Of a stretch of 64,000 nt of DNA, positions 8,065 through 15,787 are shown piece after piece. The stretch's first letter is position 1; the number at the start of each line of letters is the position of its first letter. The notes below the pieces were generated by a model. That model did no database searches. It was not told the origin of the DNA and was given only the letters and a program-made list of their open reading frames with translations. Source of the DNA: Saccharothrix saharensis (GTDB lineage Bacteria > Actinomycetota > Actinomycetes > Mycobacteriales > Pseudonocardiaceae); assembly GCF_006716745.1 (NCBI RefSeq), contig NZ_VFPP01000001.1, positions 6,583,386-6,647,385 of the forward strand, written 5' to 3'. The position numbers and the translations under genes are program-made.

Positions 8065-9504
8065 ATGACCACCTCCGAGGCACCCGCGCGGATCGCCGTC
8101 ACCGGGCTCGCCGTCATGGGCAGCAACCTGGCGCGCAACCTCGCCCGGCACGGCTACCGCGTCGCCGTGCACAACCGCAGCCACGCCCGCACCGAAGCGC
8201 TGATCGCCGACCACGGCCACGAGGGCGACTTCGTGCCGGCCAGAACCCTGGAAGAGCTCGTCGCGAGCCTCCAGACACCCCGCCAGATCATCATCATGGT
8301 CAAGGCGGGCGCGCCCACCGACGCCGTCATCGACGAGCTGGTGCCGCTGCTGGAGCCCGGCGACATGGTGATCGACGGCGGCAACGCGCACTACGCCGAC
8401 ACGCGCCGGCGCGAGGCCGCGCTGAAGGAAGCCGGGCTGCACTTCGTCGGCGCGGGCATCTCCGGCGGCGAGGAGGGCGCGCTCAACGGGCCGTCGATCA
8501 TGCCGGGCGGGTCGAAGGAGTCCTACCGGCACCTCGGGCCGGTGTTGGAGGACATCGCGGCCAAGGTGGACGACGTGGCGTGCTGCGTGCACGTCGGGCC
8601 GGACGGCGCCGGGCACTTCGTGAAGATGGTGCACAACGGCATCGAGTACGCCGACATGCAGCTCATCGCCGAGGCCTACGACCTGCTGCACCGGGTCGGC
8701 GGCCTGGCGCCCGCCGAGGTCGCCGAGGTCTTCCGCGGTTGGAACACCGGCGACCTGGAGTCCTACCTGGTCGAGATCACCGCCGAGGTGCTCGGCCACG
8801 TCGACGCCGCGACCGGCGCCGCGCTCGTCGACGTGATCGCGGACGAGGCCGAGCAGAAGGGCACCGGCCGCTGGACCGTGCAGGAGGCGCTGGAGCTGGG
8901 CGTGCCGGTGACCGGCATCGCCGAGGCGGTGTTCGCCCGGTCGCTGTCGGGTCGGGCGGGCCAGCGCCAGGCGGTGCGGGCCGCGTTCGGGTCCGCCGAC
9001 GTCGTCGGCGGTGCGACCGACTCGCTGGTCGAGGACGTCCGGCAGGCGCTGTACGCGTCGAAGGTCGTGGCGTACGCGCAGGGCTTCGACCAGATGCGCG
9101 CGGCGAGCGCCGAGTACGGCTGGGACCTCGACCTGGGCGCGATGGCCACGATCTGGCGCGGCGGCTGCATCATCCGGGCCCGGTTCCTGGACCGCATCCG
9201 CGAGGCCTACGACAAGGACCCGGAGCTGGCCTCGCTGCTCGTGGACGACTACTTCCGCGACGCGGTGCGCTCGGCCGAGGAGGCGTGGCGGCGGGTCGCG
9301 GTGAAGGCGGTGACCGCGGGCGTGCCCGCGCCCGGCTTCGTGTCCGCGCTGGCGTACTACGACGGGCTGCGGTCCGAGCGGCTGCCCGCGTCGCTCATCC
9401 AGGGCCTGCGCGACTTCTTCGGCGCGCACACCTACCGCCGCACCGACCGCGAGGGCAGCTTCCACACCCTCTGGTCGGGTGACAGGTCTCAAGTGGACGC
9501 CTGA
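8065..9504 (+). CDS. gnd: 6-phosphogluconate dehydrogenase, decarboxylating
   Basis: A 479-residue enzyme of the oxidative pentose phosphate pathway that converts 6-phosphogluconate to ribulose 5-phosphate and CO2 with reduction of NADP+. The N-terminal Rossmann motif reads IAVTGLAVMGSNLARNL. The catalytic segments SGGEEGA and KMVHNGIEYADMQ are intact, and the C-terminal all-helical domain ends with the substrate-binding tail (RTDREGSFHTLW). The length matches the long, dimeric gndA type. A GTG at 8059 is possible, but ATG 8065 gives the usual N-terminus. The gene is divergent from the LacI regulator and seems to be independently transcribed. Confidence 0.96.
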   Translation: MTTSEAPARIAVTGLAVMGSNLARNLARHGYRVAVHNRSHARTEALIADHGHEGDFVPARTLEELVASLQTPRQIIIMVKAGAPTDAVIDELVPLLEPGDMVIDGGNAHYADTRRREAALKEAGLHFVGAGISGGEEGALNGPSIMPGGSKESYRHLGPVLEDIAAKVDDVACCVHVGPDGAGHFVKMVHNGIEYADMQLIAEAYDLLHRVGGLAPAEVAEVFRGWNTGDLESYLVEITAEVLGHVDAATGAALVDVIADEAEQKGTGRWTVQEALELGVPVTGIAEAVFARSLSGRAGQRQAVRAAFGSADVVGGATDSLVEDVRQALYASKVVAYAQGFDQMRAASAEYGWDLDLGAMATIWRGGCIIRARFLDRIREAYDKDPELASLLVDDYFRDAVRSAEEAWRRVAVKAVTAGVPAPGFVSALAYYDGLRSERLPASLIQGLRDFFGAHTYRRTDREGSFHTLWSGDRSQVDA

Positions 9505-9528
9505 GACCACCGGCCCGATCATGGCCGG

Positions 9529-10146
9529 GTGCGTGAGCATTTCCGGCGCCGCCCCGTCACGGCCGGCTACCTGTCGGCCGTGGCGGGGCTCGCGCTGCTG
9601 ATGCGGTTCGTGTTCGCCGACGGGATGTCCGCGCAGGTGCGGGCGTCGCTGAGCACGAACGCGGCCAACCTCGCCGACCACCCGGTGAACGCGGTGCTGG
9701 GCAGCGCGTTCGTGCTCGACCCCGTCGGCGACGGGCTGGTGGCCACCGCCCTGGCCGTGGTCGCCGTGCTGGTCTGCCTCGGCGTGCTGGAACGCGAGGT
9801 CGGGCCGTGGCGCGCGGTCGCCGTGGTCCTCATCGGACACGTCGGCGCGGTCCTCGTCACGGCCCTCGTCATCTCTTCGGGTGTCTACCCGACCGATCTG
9901 ACCGCCGTGGTCGACGTCGGTGCCGGTTACGTGGCGTTCACCGCCGCCGGCGCCATCACCGTGCTGGGGCCGGTGGTGCTGCGCGTGCCGTGGCTGGCGC
10001 TGCTCGTCGCGTACCCCCTGGCGGGTGCCGAGTGGTTCGGCTGGGTACCCGAGTTCGCCGCCGTCGGGCACGTGGCGGCCGTCCTGTTCGGACTGTGCGG
10101 CGGCGCGGTCGCGGTCGGCCGCGCCTACGCGGCCGTCGGCCGGTAG
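9529..10146 (+). CDS. Rhomboid-like membrane protein lacking the catalytic serine
   Basis: A 205-residue membrane protein with about six helices arranged like a rhomboid protease. The helix-2 His (LIGHVGA) and the helix-6 His (VGHVAAVLFG) are present. The GxSG serine motif of helix 4 is replaced by VDVGAGYVAF, with no serine. It therefore belongs with the actinobacterial rhomboid-like pseudoproteases, which may bind or route membrane proteins and are not expected to cleave them. The GTG start at 9529 lies 24 bases after gnd. Fold assignment is good; function is unknown. Confidence 0.75.
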   Translation: MREHFRRRPVTAGYLSAVAGLALLMRFVFADGMSAQVRASLSTNAANLADHPVNAVLGSAFVLDPVGDGLVATALAVVAVLVCLGVLEREVGPWRAVAVVLIGHVGAVLVTALVISSGVYPTDLTAVVDVGAGYVAFTAAGAITVLGPVVLRVPWLALLVAYPLAGAEWFGWVPEFAAVGHVAAVLFGLCGGAVAVGRAYAAVGR

Positions 10147-10462
10147 GTCCGTCACCAGGGGTGACGACCCGTTCGTGATCAACACGTCCGGGTGGAACGG
10201 CTGTCAGACCGCCCACCTCCTCCGTCATCATGGTCCGGACGCGACCTGTGCGACGCGGGCTGTGCCGACACCTTGTGCCGACACGGAGGTGCCACCGTGG
10301 CGAACCCTCACCACCGCGCCGGGGCCGAGTTCCGACTCGCCGCCTTCTGGCCGCGCCTGTTGCCGCCCTTAGCGCGTCACTAGGCACACCCCTTCTCCGG
10401 AAGCGACGACACCCCGCGCACCGCGTGGGGCGATACCCCCTTGCCGAAAGGTTGGCCCCGGC
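10147..10462 (+). other. Leader region upstream of the SulP-carbonic anhydrase gene
   Basis: A 316-base space before the transporter gene. It holds one short reading frame with a good ribosome-binding site (10297-10383) and an overlapping frame from ATG 10230 with two Cys codons in its first 21. No palindrome of terminator quality was seen. The region probably carries the promoter and 5' leader of the transporter gene. Confidence 0.4.
10297..10383 (+). CDS. Possible 28-codon upstream ORF with a TTA codon
   Basis: GTG 10297 is preceded by GGAGGT at 10285-10290 with 6-base spacing, a better ribosome-binding site than many real genes here. The peptide (VANPHHRAGAEF to PPLARH) has no known motif. 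It includes one TTA leucine codon, rare in such genomes and often linked to bldA tRNA control. It ends 79 bases before the SulP-carbonic anhydrase start, so it could be a leader peptide. A longer version from GTG 10192 is possible. Low certainty: it may be untranslated. Confidence 0.25.
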   Translation: MANPHHRAGAEFRLAAFWPRLLPPLARH

Positions 10463-12667
10463 ATGAACCGACCGCGCCCCAACAAGTCCCACGCGGGTGA
10501 GCACACCACGGCAGGCCCTCCGGGTGGTCTCGGCACCGTGCTGCGGCACGACCTGCCCGCGTCCGTGGTGGTGTTCCTGGTCGCCGTGCCGCTCTCGCTC
10601 GGCGTGGCCGCCGCGACCGGCGCGCCCCTGATGGCCGGGCTGATCTCCGGCGTCGTCGGCGGCGTCGTGGCCGGTTCCCTGTCCGGCGCGCCGCTGCAGA
10701 TCAGCGGCGCGGCCACCGGCCTGGTGGTGATCACCGGCGGGCTCGTCGCCGAGTACGGCTGGCCCGCCACCGCGGCCATCACGCTCGCCGCGGGCGCCGT
10801 GCAACTGCTGTTCGGCCTGGCCAAGCTCGGCCGGATGGCGCTGTCCCTCTCGCCCGCCGTGGTGCACGGCATGCTGGCGGGCATCGGCCTGAGCATCGCG
10901 GTCGGGCAACTGGCCGTCGTGCTGGGCGGCACCGCGGCCACCTCCGTCCCGGACAACCTCACCAGGGTGGCCACGATGGAGGTGCGGTGGTCGGCCGTCC
11001 TCGTCGGCGCGCTGACGGTGGCCGTGCTGGTGCTGTGGCCGCGGGTGCCGCGTGCCTGTGTCGTGCCCGCGCCGCTGGTGGCCGTGCTGGTCGCGACGGT
11101 CGCGACGAGCGGGTTCGACGTGGCCCGCGTGCACCTGCCCGGCGAGGTGCTCAGCCAGGTCGTGCTGCCGGAACTGCCGTCCGGCGGCTTCGGCGGGATC
11201 GCCTTCGCCGTGCTCACCGTGGCCGTGGTGGCCAGCATGGAGTCGCTGCTGTCCGCGGTCGCGGTCGACAAGCTGCACACCGGGCCGCGCGCCGACCTCG
11301 ACCGCGAGCTGATCGCGCAGGGCACCGCCAACGCCGTCTCGGGCGCGCTGGGCGGGCTGCCGATCGCGGGGGGCATCGCGCGCGGCTCGACCAACGTCGC
11401 CGCGGGCGCGCGCACCCGCGCGTCGACCGTGCTGCACGGCGTGTGGATCGCGTTGTTCGTGATCGCTCTGGGCTCGGTGCTGGAGCTGATCCCCCTGGCC
11501 GCCCTGGCGGGCGTGCTGCTGGTGGTGGGCGTGCGGCTGGTGAGCGTGCGCCGGATGCGCGCGCTGTGGCGGCACGGCGAGTTCTCCGCCTACGCGGTCA
11601 CCCTCGTGGGCGTGGTGGTGCTCGGCCTGGTGGAGGGCGTGCTGCTGGGCGTCGCGCTGGCGGCGCTGCGGTCGCTGCACCGGCTGACCCGCGCCTCGGT
11701 GCGCGTGGAGCAGGAGCCCGACGGATGGCGCGTGGTGATCCGCGGCTCGCTGGTGTTCTTCGGGGCCGGGCGCCTGGTCCGCGGGCTGCGCGCCATCCCG
11801 CTGGGGCAGCGCGTCGTCCTGGAGCTGCACATCGACTTCCTCGACCACGGCGCGTACGAGGCGATCGACGACTGGCGCGTCGGCTACGAGCGGCTCGGCG
11901 GCCACGTCGAGGTGGACGAGGTCCACGACACCTGGTTCAGCAAGGCCACCAGGGGCATCCCCGCGCTGCGCAAGACACCGCTGTCACCGCTGCCGAGGTG
12001 GTTCGCGCCGTGGTCGCACTGGCAGCGCCACCGGCACGTGACCGTGCCGCGGCCGCGTGCGGACGTCGACCCGATGATCCGCGGCATGCGCGAGTTCGAG
12101 CGCACCACCGCGCCGCTGGTCCGCCCGTTCCTGGCCGAGCTGGCCGCGCGCGGCCAACGCCCGCGCCAGCTGTTCATCACGTGCGCCGACTCCCGCGTCG
12201 TGCCCAACCTGATCACCACGAGCGGTCCGGGTGACCTGTTCTGCGTGCGCAACATCGGCAACCTCGTGCCGCTGGACGGCGACGACTCGGTGGGCGCGGC
12301 GATCGAGTTCGCGGTGGAGGTGCTCGCGGTCGACACGATCGCCGTGTGCGGCCACTCGGACTGCGGCGCGATGAAGGCGGTCGTGCAGGGCTCGACCCGG
12401 CCGGGCACCCACCTGCACACGTGGCTGAAGGCGGTCGAGCCGAGCCTGATCCGCTTCCACGCGGGCGGGTCCGACCTCCCCGTGGTCGAACGCCTCTCCG
12501 TCGCCAACGTCGCCCAGCAACTGGACAACCTGATGGCCTACCGCAGCGTGCGCGAGGCCGTGTCCACCCGCTCCCTGCGCCTGGTCGGCATGTACTTCGA
12601 CATCTCCACCGCCCGCGTCTACCTGGTCGACCCGACCCGCGACGACCTCCACCCGGTCCACGCTTAA
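10463..12667 (+). CDS. Bifunctional SulP family anion transporter / beta-carbonic anhydrase
   Basis: A 734-residue fusion. Residues about 25-420 are a SulP/SLC26 transporter with 10 or more membrane helices (start LRHDLPASVVVFLVAVPLSLG), followed by a short STAS-like region. Residues about 530-734 form a beta-carbonic anhydrase with zinc ligands C574 (TCADSR), H631 and C634 (CGHSDCG) and the D576/R578 pair. SulP proteins carry sulfate or bicarbonate. The fused carbonic anhydrase suggests that CO2/bicarbonate is the physiological couple, as in other known SulP-CA fusions. ATG 10463 follows CCGAAAGG. All catalytic residues of the anhydrase are retained. Confidence 0.93.
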   Translation: MNRPRPNKSHAGEHTTAGPPGGLGTVLRHDLPASVVVFLVAVPLSLGVAAATGAPLMAGLISGVVGGVVAGSLSGAPLQISGAATGLVVITGGLVAEYGWPATAAITLAAGAVQLLFGLAKLGRMALSLSPAVVHGMLAGIGLSIAVGQLAVVLGGTAATSVPDNLTRVATMEVRWSAVLVGALTVAVLVLWPRVPRACVVPAPLVAVLVATVATSGFDVARVHLPGEVLSQVVLPELPSGGFGGIAFAVLTVAVVASMESLLSAVAVDKLHTGPRADLDRELIAQGTANAVSGALGGLPIAGGIARGSTNVAAGARTRASTVLHGVWIALFVIALGSVLELIPLAALAGVLLVVGVRLVSVRRMRALWRHGEFSAYAVTLVGVVVLGLVEGVLLGVALAALRSLHRLTRASVRVEQEPDGWRVVIRGSLVFFGAGRLVRGLRAIPLGQRVVLELHIDFLDHGAYEAIDDWRVGYERLGGHVEVDEVHDTWFSKATRGIPALRKTPLSPLPRWFAPWSHWQRHRHVTVPRPRADVDPMIRGMREFERTTAPLVRPFLAELAARGQRPRQLFITCADSRVVPNLITTSGPGDLFCVRNIGNLVPLDGDDSVGAAIEFAVEVLAVDTIAVCGHSDCGAMKAVVQGSTRPGTHLHTWLKAVEPSLIRFHAGGSDLPVVERLSVANVAQQLDNLMAYRSVREAVSTRSLRLVGMYFDISTARVYLVDPTRDDLHPVHA

Positions 12668-12736
12668 CCCCCACCGCTCCTCCACCCTGCCCCACCCCCT
12701 GCCCCACCCCCTGCCCTGCTCCCTGCCCCCGTGACC

Positions 12737-12835
12737 GCGAGGTCGCGTCGACCGTTCGCGTCCTCATTTCCGACGATCACGCTTTTCGATCGTCGGAAAT
12801 CAGGGCGCGAACGGTCGACTTCCAGGCGACCTCGC
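12737..12835. repeat. Long imperfect inverted repeat (37 paired bases in three blocks)
   Basis: Two arms close on each other in three perfect blocks. GCGAGGTCGC (12737-12746) pairs with 12826-12835. GTCGACCGTTCGCG (12747-12760) pairs with 12806-12819. ATTTCCGACGATC (12766-12778) pairs with 12788-12800. The apical loop is 9 bases, with a 5/5 internal loop and a 6-base bulge. It is much larger than a usual terminator and lies about 70 bases after the SulP-carbonic anhydrase stop. It could be a structured RNA, a small non-autonomous repeat or a strong terminator. Confidence 0.75.
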
Positions 12836-12865
12836 CCGCCGTCTGCGGAGCAGCGGCAATTGAAC

Positions 12866-12904
12866 ACGGGGTGGTCGGCCCCCTCACCGGACCGACCACC
12901 CCGT
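12866..12904. terminator. Terminator-like hairpin
   Basis: A perfect 13-bp stem (ACGGGGTGGTCGG with its complement) and a 13-base loop. It lies 130 bases beyond the stop of the minus-strand gene at 13034-13357 and after the large inverted repeat. It could end transcription from either side. No T tract. Confidence 0.55.
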
Positions 12905-13033
12905 GCCGAGCCCGCCCACCGAGCCGGCCCCGGTCGGGGGCACGGGATCGGTTCGGTGGGGGCTCGGATGAGGTCGGGCGGCGCTGGTGGGGCTCGATTG
13001 CGGGGGAGGTGCGTCGCCCGACCGGGCTGGGTG

Positions 13034-13357
13034 CTAGCCGACGCTGCGCAGGTGCTTACGGTGGTCGCCGGACGGTTCGTCGCCGCCGACGGTGAGGGCG
13101 AGCTGCGCGCCGAGGTACGCCCGGCACGGCGAGGGCAGGCGGCGGCTCCAGCGGCGGGTGCGGCAGGTCGGGCAGCGGCCGTGCTCGTCGGGGGTGTGCT
13201 CGTCGAGGAGGGCCTTGACCGCGGTCACCACCCTGGGCAGTTCGCAGCGGGCGAGTTCGACCGCCGTCTCGTCGTCGCCGGTCGACGCGAGGCGGACCAG
13301 CGTGGCCAGGTGTTCTCGGAGGGACCGGTCGAGCTGGCTGAAGACGGTGGTGGACAC
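13034..13357 (-). CDS. Small CxxC protein, function unknown
   Basis: A 107-residue protein not recognised as a named family. It starts at GTG 13357 (VSTTVFSQLDRSLREHL) with AAGGAG nine bases upstream on the minus strand. The N-terminal 60 residues are probably helical. A short zinc-binding-like stretch follows (GRCPTCRTRRW and a later Cys in SPCRAYL), then a polar tail. It is divergent from the XRE-DUF5753 regulator across a 168-base space. Proteins of this kind are commonly seen beside such regulators in Pseudonocardiales, which suggests a functional link, but none is shown. Confidence 0.7.
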   Translation of the reverse strand: MSTTVFSQLDRSLREHLATLVRLASTGDDETAVELARCELPRVVTAVKALLDEHTPDEHGRCPTCRTRRWSRRLPSPCRAYLGAQLALTVGGDEPSGDHRKHLRSVG

Positions 13358-13525
13358 CTTCAGCGCTCCTTCCCTGGGGGCGGTGTGCTCACCGCAGCCT
13401 GTTCCCGCGTCCGGCCGGCTGCAAGTTGCAGTACACGAATGGATGACGTCACTTTGCTCCGTTGGCGCACGGCCACAGACTGGCTGCGGCCCCCGGGTCG
13501 GGGTCGTCGACGAAAGGGTGTCCGC

Positions 13526-14374
13526 ATGCCACGGGGCAGCAGCCCGACGCTGCGCAAGCGACGGCTGGTCAGCGAGCTGCGCCGGCTGCGCGAGGCGGCC
13601 GACCTCACCATCGAGGACGTCGCCGGGCGGCTGGAGTGCTCGGCGTCGAAGATCAGCCGCATCGAGACCGGCCGCGTCGGCGTCACCCCGCGCGACGTGC
13701 GGGACATGCTGTCGGCCTACGGCGCGGACCGGGCCACGCTGGACGAGCTGGTGCAGTTGGCGCGGGACGCGCGGCGGCGGGCGTGGTGGGACGAGTTCGG
13801 CGACATCGCGCCCGGCCGCTACGTCGGGTTCGAGGCCGACGCCGAGCGGGTGCGCACCTACCAGGGCCTGATGGTGCCGGGACTGCTCCAGTCCGAGGCG
13901 TACACGCGGGCGTTGATCCGGGCGGTGCTGCCGGACGCCGCGCCGGCCGAGGTGGACCGGCGGGTCGAGCTGCGCAAGGCGCGGCAGGCGTTGCTCGTCG
14001 AGGACGACCCGCTGTCCTTGCACGCGGTCGTGGACGAGGCAGCCTTGCGGAGGCTGGTGGGCGGCCGGCAGGTGATGGCGGAGCAGCTGACGCGACTCAA
14101 CGAAGTCGGGGAATTGCCGAATATCACCCTCCAGGTGGTCCCATTCGAGGCGGGCGGTCACGCGGCGATGGACGGTCCGTTCGTCATCCTGTCGTTTCCC
14201 GAGCAGTCGGATCCGGCCGTGGTATACATCGAAAGCCCGAAGGGCGACGTTTATTGGGAACAGCCCTCGGACGTCGCCCGGTATTCCGACATGTTCGCTC
14301 GGCTCAGCGCCGACTCGCTCGACCCGGCCGCCTCGTCCGCGCTGATCGGGAGGGTGGCGCGGGAGCTCGCCTGA
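13526..14374 (+). CDS. XRE family regulator with DUF5753 (Scr1-family antitoxin-like)
   Basis: A 282-residue regulator. The N-terminal helix-turn-helix (about residues 10-70: LVSELRRLREAADLTIEDVAGRLECSASKISRIETG, read as two parts) is followed by a DUF5753 domain (about 95-275, with YQGLMVPGLLQSEAYTRALI). This is the WhiJ-like type that is highly multiplied in filamentous actinomycetes and paired with DUF397 proteins; some pairs act like toxin-antitoxin or developmental switches. ATG 13526 is preceded by GAAAGGG. The paired DUF397 gene starts 17 bases downstream, so the two are probably cotranscribed. Confidence 0.9.
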   Translation: MPRGSSPTLRKRRLVSELRRLREAADLTIEDVAGRLECSASKISRIETGRVGVTPRDVRDMLSAYGADRATLDELVQLARDARRRAWWDEFGDIAPGRYVGFEADAERVRTYQGLMVPGLLQSEAYTRALIRAVLPDAAPAEVDRRVELRKARQALLVEDDPLSLHAVVDEAALRRLVGGRQVMAEQLTRLNEVGELPNITLQVVPFEAGGHAAMDGPFVILSFPEQSDPAVVYIESPKGDVYWEQPSDVARYSDMFARLSADSLDPAASSALIGRVARELA

Positions 14375-14391
14375 ATCCGAGGTGAACTGCC

Positions 14392-14583
14392 ATGCAACGC
14401 CAGTGGCGCAAGAGCACGTGGTCGTCCGCGGGTGGTCCGGAGTGCGTGGAAATCGCGCTCGACCCGAACGGGGTGGCTGTGCGCGATTCGAAGAACCGAA
14501 CCGGTGGCGGGTTGGACTTCGGTTTCGCGCAGTGGTCGCGATTCGTGGACGGAGCGAAGAGCGGCACGGCCGACCGCCGCTGA
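14392..14583 (+). CDS. DUF397 domain-containing small protein
   Basis: A 63-residue protein that is entirely one DUF397 domain: WRKSTWSSAGGPECVEIAL, then VAVRDSKNRTGGGL and a C-terminal WSRFVDGAKSG. Such proteins always sit just after an XRE-DUF5753 gene, as here (17-base gap). They act as small partners in developmental control or toxin-antitoxin-like pairs in Streptomyces. All the conserved residues are present, so it is likely functional. Confidence 0.92.
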   Translation: MQRQWRKSTWSSAGGPECVEIALDPNGVAVRDSKNRTGGGLDFGFAQWSRFVDGAKSGTADRR

Positions 14584-14766
14584 CCACCGGTCGTTCACCT
14601 CGGGGGTGTGCCGTAGGGCGCGCCCCCGACTTTCGACCACCTTCCCGTACGACCTCGGTCTGGTGGCCGGTCAGCCCCCGGTCCGATGCGCCCCCCGGCG
14701 TGGTTGCGGTGGACTTCCCCCTAGCCTGCACTCCGGTGCTCGTCATGATCCACAAGGGGATGAACC

Positions 14767-15417
14767 ATGGCCTTGCTGACCGACGCCCTGGAAGGGCTCG
14801 CCGGGCTGCCGCAGCCCGCCGTGCTCGCGGTGACGGGCGCGTTGACGTTGGCGGAGTGCACGCTGGGCGTGGGCTTCATCGCGCCGGGGGAGAGCGCGTT
14901 GCTGCTGGCCGCCACGACGGTCACCAGCGTGTCCCGGTTCCTGGTGATGTGGCTGGTGGTGTCGGTGTGCGCGGTGGCGGGCGACAGCATCGGCTACTTC
15001 CTCGGCCGCCGCTACGGCGACCGGCTGCGGGACAGCAAGGTGGTGCGCAAGCTCGGCCAGGAGCACTGGGACGCCGCGGGGGCGCTGCTGCGCAGGCGCG
15101 GCGCGTGGGCGGTGTTCTTCGCCCGGTTCATGCCGGTGGTGCGGACCCTGGTGCCCGCGTCGGCGGGCGCGTCGAAGCTGGAGTACCGCCGGTTCCTGCC
15201 CGCGTCGATCGCGGGCGCGGTGAGCTGGTCGGCGCTGCACATCGGCATCGGCTCGGCCGCGGGCGCGTCGGCGAAGTACATCGAGTCGGTGTTCAACGGC
15301 GCGATGTGGGGCCTGATGGGCGTCGCGGTCGTGGTCGGCGTCCTCGTGGTGCTGCGTCGCCGCCGCAAGGCCGCCAGGGCCGCGGTCGAACCGCGTGAGC
15401 TCGAAGAGGTCGCCTGA
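14767..15417 (+). CDS. DedA family membrane protein
   Basis: A 216-residue membrane protein of the DedA/SNARE-associated family. It has about five hydrophobic segments, the N-terminal family segment GFIAPGESALLLAA, the central GYFLGRRYGDRL and the amphipathic FFARFMPVVRTLVPASAG motif with its conserved Arg. DedA proteins act as lipid scramblases or undecaprenyl-phosphate flippases and support envelope homeostasis. The gene appears monocistronic: 183 bases separate it from the DUF397 gene and a strong hairpin follows. The C-terminus is a basic cytoplasmic tail. Confidence 0.9.
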   Translation: MALLTDALEGLAGLPQPAVLAVTGALTLAECTLGVGFIAPGESALLLAATTVTSVSRFLVMWLVVSVCAVAGDSIGYFLGRRYGDRLRDSKVVRKLGQEHWDAAGALLRRRGAWAVFFARFMPVVRTLVPASAGASKLEYRRFLPASIAGAVSWSALHIGIGSAAGASAKYIESVFNGAMWGLMGVAVVVGVLVVLRRRRKAARAAVEPRELEEVA

Positions 15418-15431
15418 CCCCGGACGTGGTC

Positions 15432-15475
15432 GAAGGGGCCGCGCCCGGGGGTTCGGTCCCGGGCGCGGCCCCTTC
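15432..15475. terminator. Strong terminator hairpin after DedA gene
   Basis: A perfect stem of about 18 bp around GGGGCCGCGCCCGGG with an 8-base loop, starting 14 bases after the DedA stop. The 3' flank lacks a T tract. The remaining bases up to the AfsR start (15476-15787) hold no gene that I can support and probably carry its promoter. Confidence 0.8.
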
Positions 15476-15787
15476 CACTGGGGGGAGGGCAATGGAGGTG
15501 GGCCGTCCCCTACCGGACGACCCGTCTCCGGGTGGAGAAGGGGACGAGGGCGGGCCGGCGTTCCGCCGCCGCGGGCTGGATGCCCCTTGCACGCCGGCCT
15601 GCCCTCGTCGTTCAGGGAGAGCAGCGGATGTTCCGCTGTCTGGTCCAACCTCGCTCACCGGGGTTCGCCCTGTGTGGTTGATCGGACACGCTTAGCGTAA
15701 GAATGCGGCTACAGGACGACTGGAGCCGGACTGAAGTGATCTCCTAGGCTCGGTCTGGGTCTCAACGTGTCGGCGAAGGATCGGTCG

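Noticed and set aside
7717-10185. An 822-codon minus-strand open frame opposite the gnd and rhomboid genes
   Set aside because: Antisense shadow of GC-rich codons; the translation is low complexity in His, Arg and Gly, with no family match, and the plus-strand genes have clear domains.
9956-11926. A 656-codon minus-strand frame opposite the SulP-carbonic anhydrase gene
   Set aside because: Composition-driven antisense frame; no start signal and no recognisable motif.
12737-12904. Ends of an insertion sequence
   Set aside because: The inverted arms close on each other with only a 9-base loop; no transposase gene and no target duplication visible.
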